Source: Chloroherpetonaceae bacterium
GTDB taxonomy: Bacteria > Bacteroidota > Chlorobiia > Chlorobiales > Thermochlorobacteraceae
NCBI GenBank assembly: GCA_033763895.1
Contig: JANRJQ010000002.1
Span: 1-53,816, forward strand
Reading direction: 5' to 3'
Length of the DNA: 53,816 bases
The stretch's first letter is position 1; every line of letters starts with the position of its first letter. The translations under genes and the position numbers were made by a program. Below, in pieces: positions 34,019 to 44,484 of the stretch. A model generated the notes under the pieces. That model searched no databases, was not told the DNA's origin, and saw nothing but the letters and a program-made list of their open reading frames with translations.

Positions 34019-36580
34019 ATGCGCTCTAAACTTTTGCGAACACTTAAAATATCGTTATGGGCGACGCTCATCTTTGATGGTTGGCTTATCATTTGGCTCT
34101 TCACCCCGCTTTTACCCCAAGAAAGAAAACCATTTCTTGCGACTTCATTAAAAATTTACGATCGAAATGGCATGCTCCTACGGGAGGTATTGAGTCGTGA
34201 GGGTGGCGTTTCTGAAAGAGTTCAACTCAATGCTATTCCCGATAAACTTCAACAGGCACTGATTATCGCAGAGGATAAAAATTTTTATTCACATCGTGGG
34301 ATTGATTGGCTTGCTACGCTTAGAGCTTTGAAGCAAAATCTACTTTCGGGAGAAGTGATTTCAGGTGCTTCAACCATATCTCAGCAACTTGCAAGGCTAC
34401 GATTAGGAATTGGGAGAGGTATTCTTGAAAAAGGAGTTGTGATGCTTTATGCTTTTCGATTAGAAATGCATCTCTCCAAGGCTGAAATCTTGGAAGATTA
34501 TTTGAATCGAGTTCCCTTTGGAAATCAAGCGATTGGAATTTCAGCAGCGTCTGATCTTTACTTCTCAAAGAAGCCCTCCGCACTGACCCTTGCAGAGTCG
34601 TCGCTGCTTGTATCGATTTTGCCGATGCCTTCTTCCACCAATCCCTTTAGAAATCAAGAAGCTGCACTTAAACGTAGAAATCAACTTCTTTATCGATTAA
34701 AAGAAGAAAATCTTATCTCAAAGAATCAACTTGAAGAGTCTGTTCAAGAGCCATTGGAGGTGGAAGGGAAGAAAAAATGCTTTCAAGCCCCACATTTTGT
34801 CGAGTATCTATTACAAGCCTTTTCAGACTCGCTTGAATCAGTTTCAGAAATTGAAACAACATTAGATTTAGCTCTTCAAAATGACCTTCACATTTACCTT
34901 CGCGATCACCTTGAACGATTGAAAAAAAAGCAAGTTACCAATGGTGCATTGATTGTACTGGATAACCATCAGGGTGAAGTGCTTGCCTTTATCGGAAGCC
35001 GCGATTACTTCGATGAATCAATCAGCGGGGAATATTCCGTAATCACCGCAAATCGGCAGCCCGGTTCTGCCCTAAAACCTTTTGTTTATGCAATTGGGAT
35101 TGAAGAGGGGATTCATGCCTCCACTATTCTTGCCGATTTACCCCAGCTTTTTGCTTCATCTAAGTTTCAAGTCGGTGAAAATCTTTATAGAAATGAAAGT
35201 TTCATTCCCGAAAATTTTGATCGAAAATATCACGGGCCTATTCGCTTGCGTCAAGCATTGGCCTGTTCTTACAATATTCCTGCGGTATTGATGAATGAAA
35301 AAATCGGGGTAGCCAACTTTTATCATTTTTTGAAAAGAGCAGGGATTACAACCTTGAATGAGTCTCCTGAACATTATGGTGTTGGATTAGCACTTGGAAA
35401 TTCGGAAGTCAGACTGATGGATTTGGCCGAAGCCTACATGATTTTTCAAAATCGAGGAATAAGGAAACGGTTATCCTTTTTAAGAAAGTCTAAATCTTCG
35501 GGCAGCGATTCCCCCACGGCGCTTTCAATGCCGAATTCTGAAGAAGCCATTCTTTCACCACAAGCAGCATTTATCATCTCTGATATTCTATCGGATAATA
35601 GCGCTAGGCGTCCGGCGTTTGGAGCTAATTCTCCTTTGAATCTCCCTTTCGCATCACTTGCAAAAACAGGGACAACGAAGGACTTCAGAGATAATTGGGC
35701 CTTCGGTTCAACCGCCGATTTCACTGTCGGTGTTTGGGTTGGAAATAGTAATGGGATGCCGATGAAAACGCTTTCAGGAATCGACGGTGCCGGACCAATC
35801 CTCAAAGACATCTTAATGCATTTGTATAAAAAGCAACCGAATCTGCCGGGATTTCAAATTTCTCGATTTACCGTGCCTCCGAAAATTGTTACCAAAGAAA
35901 TCTGTACCGTTTCCGGAGATTTGGCGAACATTCATTGCCCAACGACAATGAATGAGTTTTTTTTGAGAAACTGTGTTCCGCAAACAGAATGCACTCAGCA
36001 TCGTCTTCTTGAAATCGATACGCGAAATGGATTCTTGGCACATCACGAAACACCTAATATTTACAAGGCCTCAAAGGTATTTGAAGATTACCCGCCGCAA
36101 TTTCAGCAATGGGCAAAAGAGCAAGGAAAACAACTTCCACCTGAAACGTACTCGACACTTAGAGAAAAAAAATTAAATAACCCTGAACCTTCTAAAAGGG
36201 TTGCGTCATACCAAAATGAAACTGCAACCCTTGAGCTGAATGACAATGAAACAACGCAATACAAAATTATGTATCCAAAGCCGGATATGATTTTTGCGAT
36301 CGATAAACACCTTCGAGCAGAGTATCAAAGAATAAATATCAGTACGATAGAGAAAAAAGGGGCACGTTTTTTTTGGAAACTTAATGGTCAACCGCTGAGC
36401 CCAAATGGCATTAAAGATTCATTAGCGAGTAAAAGTGAAATCGACTCGACATTTTGGGCTTCTTCTATTTCTTGGCAACTTGAAAAAGGCATGCATACGC
36501 TTGAATTATTTGAAATGAATATGAAATCGAAACGTCAATTCAAAAAGATTGATGAAGTCAGGTTTACGGTGGTTGAATAA
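34019..36580 (+). CDS. pbpC: penicillin-binding protein 1C
   Basis: 853 residues from the ATG at 34019; a GTG two codons earlier is possible. An N-terminal anchor helix (about 8-32) precedes the GT51 glycosyltransferase, with catalytic Glu85 in AEDKNFYSHRGIDW and GASTISQQLARLRLG. The transpeptidase has SALK (350-353), SYN (417-419) and KTGT (549-552), so both activities appear intact. The C-terminal BiPBP_C-like domain (about 750-853) is typical of PBP1C. The protein polymerises and cross-links peptidoglycan. The alpha-2-macroglobulin gene that often accompanies pbpC is absent here. It overlaps the transcriptional context of the upstream sensor kinase, with only a 14-bp gap. Confidence 0.95.
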   Translation: MRSKLLRTLKISLWATLIFDGWLIIWLFTPLLPQERKPFLATSLKIYDRNGMLLREVLSREGGVSERVQLNAIPDKLQQALIIAEDKNFYSHRGIDWLATLRALKQNLLSGEVISGASTISQQLARLRLGIGRGILEKGVVMLYAFRLEMHLSKAEILEDYLNRVPFGNQAIGISAASDLYFSKKPSALTLAESSLLVSILPMPSSTNPFRNQEAALKRRNQLLYRLKEENLISKNQLEESVQEPLEVEGKKKCFQAPHFVEYLLQAFSDSLESVSEIETTLDLALQNDLHIYLRDHLERLKKKQVTNGALIVLDNHQGEVLAFIGSRDYFDESISGEYSVITANRQPGSALKPFVYAIGIEEGIHASTILADLPQLFASSKFQVGENLYRNESFIPENFDRKYHGPIRLRQALACSYNIPAVLMNEKIGVANFYHFLKRAGITTLNESPEHYGVGLALGNSEVRLMDLAEAYMIFQNRGIRKRLSFLRKSKSSGSDSPTALSMPNSEEAILSPQAAFIISDILSDNSARRPAFGANSPLNLPFASLAKTGTTKDFRDNWAFGSTADFTVGVWVGNSNGMPMKTLSGIDGAGPILKDILMHLYKKQPNLPGFQISRFTVPPKIVTKEICTVSGDLANIHCPTTMNEFFLRNCVPQTECTQHRLLEIDTRNGFLAHHETPNIYKASKVFEDYPPQFQQWAKEQGKQLPPETYSTLREKKLNNPEPSKRVASYQNETATLELNDNETTQYKIMYPKPDMIFAIDKHLRAEYQRINISTIEKKGARFFWKLNGQPLSPNGIKDSLASKSEIDSTFWASSISWQLEKGMHTLELFEMNMKSKRQFKKIDEVRFTVVE

Positions 36581-36699
36581 ACAAATGAAAAAGAAAGTAT
36601 TCAACACATGAAAATATGTTTAGAGCAAGGCATTAAGAATGAATCAATTGGAAAGTGTGTTGCTAACTCGACTGACTTCAACAACTTAATTCATCGTTT

Positions 36700-38076
36700 G
36701 TGACAACCAAAGATCTCTTTCAGTTTTCTTTTAAGAATTTAAGACGCGCTAAACTCCGCACCTTCCTTACGGTTCTTGGCGTTTCTATCGGTGCAGCGGC
36801 CCTTTCCGCAATGCTCTCGTATGGAACAGGTGTCCAGAAGACATTTACCGACGAATTCAGCGACCTCGAACTCTTCAACACAGTGAGAATCACTCCCAGC
36901 AATTCTGATTTAAATGCACTACTGACTTTTTCAAGAAAAACTGTAAAAAGTACCGCCAAAGGAAAACGCGATGAAAACCAAATGGTTCTCACTCAAAAGG
37001 TTTTTCGAGACATTCAATCGTCTGTTCAAAGCCGATTCCCGAAAACCATTGTCTATCCCGAAGTGATTTTCCCCTCCAAAATCGCCATCGATTCTTTGCA
37101 AACCGTTGTGATGGCAGAGGCTCTCCCAGCGGCCATTGGCTCGCTTGCGGGCTTTCGCGATATTCGCATCGGGAAGTTTTTCAATAGTGATAGTTCCAAT
37201 GAAGTCGTGATCTCCGAAATCCTCTTAAACCGAATGGGGTTCAAAAATTCAGATAGCATCATCGGAAAAAAAGTAAAAGTGGTGACAGTTTCAATGGACT
37301 TTAATAAAGCTGCTGCTTACGCCGCTGTCCCATTCAACTACGCGCTTGGACTTCCTCTCATCGAAAATACCATTGAATTTACCATCGGCGGTGTAATGAG
37401 TGACGATATTCAAAAGCTATCGAGCGGATTCCGAATGATTTTACCCATAAAAACTTCAAACAAAGTCAGTCGCCTGAACTTTCTTTCAACCGTTGACTTG
37501 CTTCGAGGTATCGAACAAACGGACGGCTACCAAGCCATTATCGTTCGTACCTCTTCAACTGATGAAGCCGATGAGGTCAAAGCATTTTTAGCCGAAAAGG
37601 GCTACAATGCCGTTAGCTTTTTAGATCAATTCAATGAGTTGAAAAAGTTATTCTTGGTTTTCGATATGGCGTTGGCATTGGTAGGCACCATTGGTCTTAT
37701 TGTAGCCACGCTTGGAATCATGAACACAATGATTATGTCAATTATGGAGCGTTATCGTGAAATTGGCATTATGAAAGCAGTTGGCGCAAGCGACCGCGAT
37801 ATTCGCAAAATCTTTTTCGTTGAAAGCGGCATCATCGGTTTTTTAGGCGGAATCGTTGGGTTAGCTCTTGGTTACTTTGTGACTCAATTGATTACCCTTG
37901 CGGCGAATGTGTATATCGTTAGCAAAGCCGGTACTGAACTGTCATTTTTCTATTTCCCGTGGTGGCTTGGAGTGCTTTGTATTCTCTTTTCAATTCTCAT
38001 AAGCCTTCTTGCAGGTTTTTACCCGGCTAACCGCGCCGCTAAAATTGACCCGATTGAAGCTTTAAGGTTTAACTAA
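36700..38076 (+). CDS. MacB/FtsX-type ABC transporter permease
   Basis: 458 residues, GTG start. Topology is the MacB type: one membrane helix near the N-terminus (about 18-42, after the NLRRAKLRTFLTVLGVSIG motif), a large periplasmic MacB_PCD domain (about 45-300), then the FtsX domain with three helices (about 315-450). The latter includes the coupling segment MERYREIGIMKAVGAS that contacts the ATPase. Such permeases transmit ATP-driven motion to export substrates or lipoproteins. No ATP-binding partner gene lies beside it, so its ATPase must be encoded elsewhere. It ends at a bidirectional terminator against gcvP. Confidence 0.88.
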   Translation: MTTKDLFQFSFKNLRRAKLRTFLTVLGVSIGAAALSAMLSYGTGVQKTFTDEFSDLELFNTVRITPSNSDLNALLTFSRKTVKSTAKGKRDENQMVLTQKVFRDIQSSVQSRFPKTIVYPEVIFPSKIAIDSLQTVVMAEALPAAIGSLAGFRDIRIGKFFNSDSSNEVVISEILLNRMGFKNSDSIIGKKVKVVTVSMDFNKAAAYAAVPFNYALGLPLIENTIEFTIGGVMSDDIQKLSSGFRMILPIKTSNKVSRLNFLSTVDLLRGIEQTDGYQAIIVRTSSTDEADEVKAFLAEKGYNAVSFLDQFNELKKLFLVFDMALALVGTIGLIVATLGIMNTMIMSIMERYREIGIMKAVGASDRDIRKIFFVESGIIGFLGGIVGLALGYFVTQLITLAANVYIVSKAGTELSFFYFPWWLGVLCILFSILISLLAGFYPANRAAKIDPIEALRFN

Positions 38077-38081
38077 AAAAA

Positions 38082-38105
38082 ATCCCGCAATTGGCGGGAT
38101 TTTTT
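38082..38105. terminator. bidirectional rho-independent terminator
   Basis: ATCCCGC (38082-38088) and GCGGGAT (38094-38100) form a 7-bp stem with a 5-nt loop. An A-run precedes it and a T-run follows (to 38105), so it can act on both strands between the convergent permease gene and gcvP. Confidence 0.88.
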
Positions 38106-38126
38106 ATTTCACTAGAAAATAAGAAC

Positions 38127-41027
38127 TCAATTTGCAAGGACTTCCGCTTCGGCATAGCTTGCAATGGGTTCGCAAGCGCAAACCAAATTCCGATCGCCAT
38201 ACGCGCCATCAATCCTACGAACGGTAGCCCACATTTTTCCTTCGCGTACAAACGGCAGTGGGAAAGCTGCTTTTTCGCGGCTGTAGGGCTTTTCCCAATT
38301 TTCAGCCGTAACCATTGCAGCCGTATGCGGCGCATTCTTGAGCACATTGTTGGCTCGGTCAGCTCTGCCTTCTTCCACTTCACGAATCTCTTCACGAATC
38401 GAAAGCATCGCGTCGCAGAAATGGTCAAGTTCTTGCAGCGGCTCCGATTCCGTCGGCTCAATCATAATCGTGCCCGCCACAGGAAATGAAAGCGTTGGCG
38501 CGTGAAAGCCATAATCCATCAATCGCTTTGCCACATCTTCCGCCTCGATTCCCACAGACTTGAACTTGCGTAAATCCACAATCATCTCGTGGGCGCAGCG
38601 TCCTCGCTCATTGGTGTAAAGAATCGGATATTCTTTCTCCAACCGTGCCTTGATATAATTGGCATTTAAGATAGCGTACTTCGTGGCATTGGTTAAGCCT
38701 TCGCTGCCCATCATTGCAATGTAGGCGTATGAAATGGTGAGAATCGATGCGCTTCCATACGGAGCGGCAGAAATAGCCGTAATGGCTTTATCGCCGCCTG
38801 TTTTGTGCAGCGGATGCGAGGGCAAAAATGGCGCAAGCTGTTTGGCAACACCAATTGGTCCCATTCCGGGCCCGCCACCGCCGTGAGGAATGCAAAAAGT
38901 TTTATGCAGATTCAAGTGGCACACATCAGCGCCAATTGCAGCCGGACTTGTAAGTCCCACTTGTGCATTCATATTGGCGCCATCCATATACACCTGCCCG
39001 CCGTGGTGATGAATGGTATCGCAAATTTCGCGAATGTTTTCTTCAAACACGCCGTGGGTAGAGGGATAAGTCACCATCAAGCAGGCAAGCGTTGCGCCAT
39101 ATTGCTCGGCCTTCGCCTTCAAATCGTTCACATCAATGTTCCCGCGTTCATCGCACTTAACCACAACCACTTGCATTCCGGCCATCACCGCGCTTGCCGG
39201 ATTAGTCCCGTGTGCCGACTGCGGAATAAGGGCAATATTCCTATGACCTTCTCCTCGAGACTGGTGAAACGCCCGAATCGTCATCAGCCCCGCATATTCA
39301 CCTTGCGCTCCTGAATTCGGTTGCAGCGAAACGGCATAAAAGCCCGTGACTTCGCAGAGCCATTTTTCGAGATTTTTGATCAGCGTGGCATAACCTTTGG
39401 CTTGTTCTGCAGGCGCAAAAGGATGAAGTCCGCCAAACTCCGGCCAAGTAACCGGAATCATTTCTGCGGTGGCATTGAGCTTCATTGTGCATGAGCCTAA
39501 AGAAATCATTGAATGCACCATAGAAATATCTTTGTTTTCAAGGCGTTTCAAATAACGAAGCATTTCGTGCTCGCTATGATGCGCGTTGAAAACAGGGTGA
39601 GTGAGATAACCCGATTCGCGAACAAAACCGTTTGGCCAATTCAGTTCTAATTCTTCCGCCATTGAACGAAGTTCAGAAAGAGAAACAATTGGCGAGGAAG
39701 CGCCTTCAAAGTCAAGTAAATCAAGAAGCGAGGCAACATCTTCAAGTGTAGAGGTTTCATCAAACGAAACGCCCACCCGATTTCCGTCATAACGAAGATT
39801 GATACTCGCTTTTTCAGCTTTATGTTTTAGCGCGCCAATCTCATTCAAAGTGAATGAAACGGTATCAAAAAAAAATTCGGAGATAAGCGTATAACCTTTC
39901 TTTTTCAGCCCTTCCGCAAAGAGCCGTGCAAGGCCGTGAGTGCGGGTTGCAATTGCTTTGAGTCCGCTTGGTCCGTGATATATGGCGTAAGCGGCTGCCA
40001 TTACCGAAAGCAAAACTTGCGCGGTACAGATATTCGAGGTTGCCTTTTCGCGGCGAATGTGTTGCTCGCGGGTTTGAAGGGCCATTCGCAAAGCGCGGTT
40101 GCCATCGGCATCGATTGAAACACCTATTAAACGACCCGGAATCAATCGTTTGAATGCTTCCTTTGTCGCGAAGAACGCCGCGTGCGGGCCACCGTAACCC
40201 ATTGGAACACCAAACCGTTGTGCGGAGCCGAAGGCGATATCAGCACCCATTTCACCCGGCGATTTCAGCATCGTGAGCGAAAGCAAATCGGTCGCCACTG
40301 CAACAGTGACACCATAATCATGTGCGGAAGAAATCAGCGAAGTAAAATCTGAAATTGAGCCTGTGGTATCGGGATATTGAACAAGCACGGCAAAAAGATC
40401 GGGCGAGGTAAGGTCAAGTGTTGCAAGATTTCCTACCTGCAACTTTACGCCAATCGGTTCGGTGCGGGTGCGGAGTAAATCGAGCGTTTGCGGATGGCAT
40501 TTATCAGAGGCAAAGAAGACTTTCGCCTCTTGCTTCTCCTGAGGTCGCGCAGCATAGAGAAGATGCATTGCCTCAGCGGCGGCGGTGGCTTCATCCAAAA
40601 GCGATGCATTGGCAATTTCAAGACCGGTTAAGTCGATGACCATTGTCTGAAAATTGAGCAGCATTTCCAAACGGCCTTGCGCAATCTCGGCTTGGTAGGG
40701 CGTGTAAGCCGTGTACCATCCGGGATTTTCAAGAATATTGCGCAAAATGACATTGGGCGTATAGGTGTTGTAGTAACCCGTTCCAATAAAGGACTTGAAG
40801 ATTTTATTTTTTGCAGCTAAAGTTTTGAACGATTTCAAAAATTCATGTTCGGTTTGCGGGGCTGGAAGCTTCATTGATTTCTTTAATCGAATGCCGCTTG
40901 GGATGGTTTGATCAATCAGTTCATCAAGCGAACCAACGCCAATCGCGGAAAGCATTTTTTCGAGATCGGGTGAAGAGGCATTATGTCGAGATTCAAAAGA
41001 CTCTTGATAGTCTATCGATAATTTCAT
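38127..41027 (-). CDS. gcvP: glycine dehydrogenase (decarboxylating), P-protein
   Basis: 966-residue, full-length single-chain P-protein with both the alpha-like and beta-like halves. The PLP lysine is K709 in [17 protein letters not shown]. Other conserved stretches are [31 protein letters not shown] and [12 protein letters not shown]. It decarboxylates glycine and passes the aminomethyl group to lipoyl-H protein. The start at 41027 is fixed by a strong AAGGAGT Shine-Dalgarno sequence (41032-41038), one of the few in the window; the frame is open for 12 codons upstream. Other gcv genes are not nearby. It is divergent from the glutamine amidotransferase gene. Confidence 0.97.
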   Translation of the reverse strand: MKLSIDYQESFESRHNASSPDLEKMLSAIGVGSLDELIDQTIPSGIRLKKSMKLPAPQTEHEFLKSFKTLAAKNKIFKSFIGTGYYNTYTPNVILRNILENPGWYTAYTPYQAEIAQGRLEMLLNFQTMVIDLTGLEIANASLLDEATAAAEAMHLLYAARPQEKQEAKVFFASDKCHPQTLDLLRTRTEPIGVKLQVGNLATLDLTSPDLFAVLVQYPDTTGSISDFTSLISSAHDYGVTVAVATDLLSLTMLKSPGEMGADIAFGSAQRFGVPMGYGGPHAAFFATKEAFKRLIPGRLIGVSIDADGNRALRMALQTREQHIRREKATSNICTAQVLLSVMAAAYAIYHGPSGLKAIATRTHGLARLFAEGLKKKGYTLISEFFFDTVSFTLNEIGALKHKAEKASINLRYDGNRVGVSFDETSTLEDVASLLDLLDFEGASSPIVSLSELRSMAEELELNWPNGFVRESGYLTHPVFNAHHSEHEMLRYLKRLENKDISMVHSMISLGSCTMKLNATAEMIPVTWPEFGGLHPFAPAEQAKGYATLIKNLEKWLCEVTGFYAVSLQPNSGAQGEYAGLMTIRAFHQSRGEGHRNIALIPQSAHGTNPASAVMAGMQVVVVKCDERGNIDVNDLKAKAEQYGATLACLMVTYPSTHGVFEENIREICDTIHHHGGQVYMDGANMNAQVGLTSPAAIGADVCHLNLHKTFCIPHGGGGPGMGPIGVAKQLAPFLPSHPLHKTGGDKAITAISAAPYGSASILTISYAYIAMMGSEGLTNATKYAILNANYIKARLEKEYPILYTNERGRCAHEMIVDLRKFKSVGIEAEDVAKRLMDYGFHAPTLSFPVAGTIMIEPTESEPLQELDHFCDAMLSIREEIREVEEGRADRANNVLKNAPHTAAMVTAENWEKPYSREKAAFPLPFVREGKMWATVRRIDGAYGDRNLVCACEPIASYAEAEVLAN

Positions 41028-41067
41028 TAAAACTCCTTGGTAAGCAATATTGGTTAAAAACAAAATG

Positions 41068-41075
41068 CAAAGATA
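41068..41075 (-). promoter_or_regulatory. -7 element of the gcvP promoter
   Basis: On the minus strand this is TATCTTTG, identical to the rplU -7 element, about 40 bp upstream of the gcvP ATG. No good -33 TTG lies at the standard distance, which lowers confidence. It lies in the 303-bp gene-free gap 41028-41330. Confidence 0.4.
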
Positions 41076-41252
41076 CGGTGCGAAAAGTGTTTTTTCTGTG
41101 TTTCAAGTGGTGCAAAAGTTATCCATAAGAATACAAGTTCACGAGACATTCAGTTCAGTTCAGCCAAAGTTCTCACAAAAAAATGGAAATAATTTTTGAA
41201 ATGAATTCTTCAAGGAAAAACAAATGCGCCGTGAAAATTTTTTTCGAACGCC

Positions 41253-41282
41253 TTTCATCACGGAATGAAAGTGTTAACTTTG
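41253..41282 (+). promoter_or_regulatory. FCB-type promoter of the glutamine amidotransferase gene
   Basis: TTTC (41253-41256) and TAACTTTG (41275-41282, a TAnnTTTG match) are spaced by 18 bp. They lie about 48 bp before the ATG. The rest of the 303-bp intergenic gap shows no further gene or structure. Confidence 0.5.
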
Positions 41283-41330
41283 CACTCTTTTTCAAAGCTT
41301 CGGCTTTGACTCACTAAAAATGAACGGACT

Positions 41331-42203
41331 ATGTGCAGAATTGGCGTTTATCGCGGAAAACCAATTACACTTCGCAGGCTTATTTTCGACCCGCCCCATA
41401 ACTTTGTTGAGCTTGCGCGTCAGCCCAAAGAAATGGTGATTACACCAATTAATGTCGATGGCTACGGAATCGGATGGTATAATTTGGAGGTTAGCCCTGA
41501 ACCCGCCGTGATGAAATCTGAAAAGCCGTTCTGGCACGATTTGAATGTTTCGAGTATTTCGGGGAAAATCAAGTCGGGGAATATTTTTATGCATGTTCGC
41601 GCTGCCTCGCCCGGCCTTTTGGTGCATCAAGCCAACTCGCATCCGTTTCAATGGAAAAATGAAATGATGATGCACAACGGCATTATCAGCGATTTCAAAA
41701 AAGGCTTTATGCGCTCAATTCGCCAACTGATGAACGACGATATATATTCGCATATTCTTGGAACTACCGATTCAGAGCACATCTTTGGGCTTTATCTCAC
41801 CATTCGCCAAGCCAATCCTGATTTAACAATGAGTGAAGCCGTGCTCGAAACCTTTTCGCGCTTAAACCATTTGGCACAAAAGCACAATGCCGATTTAATC
41901 TTAAACATTGCCTTGACCGATGGGAAAACGACCATCGTCACCAAGTACACCACCATCGATAAAGCCGCCACGCTTTATTATGCAGATCGCTCTCCGTTCT
42001 TTCCCGAAGCCGTTGTTGTGGCCTCCGAGCCACTCGACCGCACTGATCCAAGTTGGAAAGAGTTCCCAATGAATACAATGATGGTGATTGGGGAAAATAA
42101 TGAGTACTCACTCACGCCAATTGCGAACCCATTTGTCAAAGACGGCGAATTCCCGAAAGCCAAGCCTGTCACACTCAAGGTTTCGTTTCCTGCGGAGGAT
42201 TAA
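41331..42203 (+). CDS. class II glutamine amidotransferase (YafJ/EgtC-like)
   Basis: 290 residues. Catalytic Cys2 (MCRIGVYRG) becomes the N-terminal nucleophile after Met removal. GYGIGWY, FMHVRAASPG, SHPFQW and MMMHNGIISDF form the Ntn-hydrolase glutaminase pocket, and GTTDSEHIFGLYL follows. Related enzymes (EgtC, YafJ, DUG3) hydrolyse a gamma-glutamyl amide bond of a small molecule or peptide. No egtB, egtD or synthetase domain is present, so the substrate stays open. The length matches the stand-alone family. It is monocistronic behind its own promoter. Confidence 0.9.
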   Translation: MCRIGVYRGKPITLRRLIFDPPHNFVELARQPKEMVITPINVDGYGIGWYNLEVSPEPAVMKSEKPFWHDLNVSSISGKIKSGNIFMHVRAASPGLLVHQANSHPFQWKNEMMMHNGIISDFKKGFMRSIRQLMNDDIYSHILGTTDSEHIFGLYLTIRQANPDLTMSEAVLETFSRLNHLAQKHNADLILNIALTDGKTTIVTKYTTIDKAATLYYADRSPFFPEAVVVASEPLDRTDPSWKEFPMNTMMVIGENNEYSLTPIANPFVKDGEFPKAKPVTLKVSFPAED

Positions 42204-42270
42204 GTTTATTGGAATGAATAGGGAAGTGGAGCTTTGATTTTAGCTTGATTTTGAACAAGGTCAGTAAAAT

Positions 42271-43101
42271 CTATTCTCTACCCAATTTCTTTTGTTCTTG
42301 AGATGGGGGAAGAAAGTTTTCATTGGTGATGACTTTCTTACCCGTTTTTTCTTCTAATGCCAATCGTGCATCCTTTGCAATTTTGCCGCCTTTCTTTCCT
42401 GCATTAGCATTTTCATCGATACCTTTCGCTTTTTCGGTTTCTGCAATTTGACGTGTCGAAAGTTCTGCGAGCGCCGTAAAAATGAGCTCCGCTTCGCTTA
42501 TGTGGTCTCGCAAATTTTGCGTTTTTAATCCTTTCAAATCTTTGTGTTTCTTAACCGTAAGCCCAGTCCATTCTTGATGAATGATATTGGTGAGGAATGC
42601 AAATTCATCGGCTTTCTGCACCCCACTTTCTTTCCAATAATCAGTGAGTTTATTGCGAGTTTCTTGGCCGGTCATACGCTGTTGAATCCACTTTTCACTT
42701 CTTCCCAGTTTTTGCCAATTTTCTCGGGCTCTTTCAAGACTTTGCTCGGGGTCTGCAATTTCCTGCATTCGTTCATATCCGACCTTTGCCAGCTACTGCT
42801 TAAATGGTTCAGCTTTCGGAGATGGGATAGATTGAATAAGCCTGAGTAACTACTGAGTATCTGCTACATCCGTCAACCTCAACTTTCCATCTGGTGCTTC
42901 CATTTTCAAAGCGTTACAATTTGTAACGGTTTCGTTTCCCTCTGCCAATAGTCTTTTTTTCATTACGCGCCAATAAACTTGAGGGTTATCACTCTCAGTT
43001 AAAATGGCTATGACATCCACAATGGCGAAGTGCCAAGTTTACTTTTCTTCATCCCAATGTGTGCGGACTTTCTTCGATTCAAAGAGTTTGATGTTGGACA
43101 T
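42271..43101 (-). pseudogene. Bro-N/DinD-type protein, inactivated by three in-frame stops
   Basis: From the ATG at 43101 a single frame runs 277 codons with no insertion or deletion, but contains TAA at codon 21 (43039-43041), TAG at codon 84 (42850-42852) and TAG at codon 103 (42793-42795). The translated parts look like a Bro-N/antirepressor-type domain (VDVIAILTES, YWRVMKKRL, KLRLTDVADT, SIPSPKAEPFKQ) and a DinD-like C-terminal half (QRMTGQETRNKLTDYWKESG, NIIHQEWTGLTVKKHKDLKG, AGKKGGKIAKDARL). The longest open part, 42271-42768, starts at an internal Met and lacks the Bro-N domain. The likely original residues at the stops were Gln, Gln and Trp. Such genes occur in prophages and damage-responsive loci. 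A TAnnTTTG-like element (43210-43217) lies upstream. Confidence 0.85.
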
Positions 43102-43385
43102 AAAAATGATGGGTTAGGTTATAAAATAAAATAAGGAATTGGATCAAAGAAGTCAATGCAAGATAAATAAACTGAGGATTGAATAGCGGTTAAACCAAAG
43201 GTTAAATATCAAAGCTACTAAGCCCGAGATTTTCAACTTAAAACAGCCTATCGATTTCCTTGAAAAGGTAATTTCATCACTTTTTCAGTATAGCAATAAA
43301 GAAAATATTGACGGCTAAATTCCATTTAGGGAACTCACAAATAATACTGAATAACTATTTTAATAGGAATTGCACCTCAAGTATT

Positions 43386-44249
43386 TTATTTGAATAGGGA
43401 GTATATTTTTTTGCCAGCCGCGATCACACCCAAAGCTAAAATTCCACCAAGCATTCCAAACATAAATTCTTTAAGAATATCCGGCCAATCGGTTAAAATA
43501 TGATGTAAATAGCCGATATTATGAGAAAAAATTCCACCTGAAACAAGAATTAATGCAAGGGTTCCTACCACAGAAAGTACCTTGATAACTACAGGTAAAG
43601 CTTTAACCAATAGTAAGCCAATCGAATTCATTAATCCCGTATTATTCGACTTTTTAATGAACATAAAACCTAAATCATCCATACGAACAATAAGAGCAAC
43701 AATGCCATAAACCCCAATGGTTGCGATGATGGAAACAGCGGATAAGGTTAAGATTTGAATACTTAATGAACTATTTAATACCGTACTAAGCGCGATAATG
43801 ACAATTTCAACAGAGAGAATAAAATCGGTGGTTATGGCTGATTTTACTTTCGCCTTTTCAGTTTCTGCATTTTCATTTAATTCTCCAACTGAATTAGGCT
43901 CCAATACTTCCTTTTTGTGAAAGAAGAATTCGACAATTTTTTCAGCACCTTCAAAAGCGAGGTAAAATCCTCCTAAAATCAGGATTGCGGTTATTGCTGA
44001 GGGTAAAAAAATATTCAATAATAAAGTTGCAGGGACAATAATGACTTTATTAATAAATGAGCCCTTCGTAATTGCCCACAATACCGGAATTTCTCTTGAA
44101 GAAATAAAGCCTGTCGATTTTTCGGCGTTGACGGCCAAGTCGTCTCCCAGAATTCCCGCTGTTTTTTTGGTTGCGAGTTTTGCATTAACCGCGACATCAT
44201 CCATTAACGCGGCGATATCATCTAAAAGTGCAATAAGACCTGAGGCCAT
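43386..44249 (-). CDS. DUF808-family membrane protein
   Basis: 287 residues. The N-terminal SGLIALLDDIAALMDDVAVN, then AATKKTAGILGDDLAVNA-like stretch (here ATKKTAGILGDDLAVNA), is the hallmark of DUF808 (E. coli YedI). About six hydrophobic segments follow (about 70-95, 145-170, 175-200, 225-245 and near the C-terminus), so it is an inner-membrane protein. Function is unknown for the whole family. Length fits (about 290-310). It is flanked by 284 bp and 235 bp without recognisable genes, and no partner gene is apparent. Confidence 0.9.
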   Translation of the reverse strand: MASGLIALLDDIAALMDDVAVNAKLATKKTAGILGDDLAVNAEKSTGFISSREIPVLWAITKGSFINKVIIVPATLLLNIFLPSAITAILILGGFYLAFEGAEKIVEFFFHKKEVLEPNSVGELNENAETEKAKVKSAITTDFILSVEIVIIALSTVLNSSLSIQILTLSAVSIIATIGVYGIVALIVRMDDLGFMFIKKSNNTGLMNSIGLLLVKALPVVIKVLSVVGTLALILVSGGIFSHNIGYLHHILTDWPDILKEFMFGMLGGILALGVIAAGKKIYSLFK

Positions 44250-44484
44250 CGTGAAATTAAATTGATTTAAAGAAGTTGAAAGATGAATGTATTGAATAAT
44301 TAAATATGGAGTAAAGAATCAATATTTTACGAAGCTAATACTATTAGTGTATAAAATATAAACTGTGCCAAAGGACTGGTTCCTATGCGCAAAGTTTGAT
44401 TTTAATTTAATTGTTTACTAGAAGCAGAAGGGATCAATGTTTTATTTTTGTCTTACCTGATAATAAAACAGATATTAGAGGTAC

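Noticed and set aside
42271-43101. Stop-codon recoding (TAG/TAA read as Gln) in the Bro-N/DinD frame
   Set aside because: One stop replaces a probable Trp rather than Gln. Other genes in the window end normally at TAA and TAG, so gene decay is simpler.
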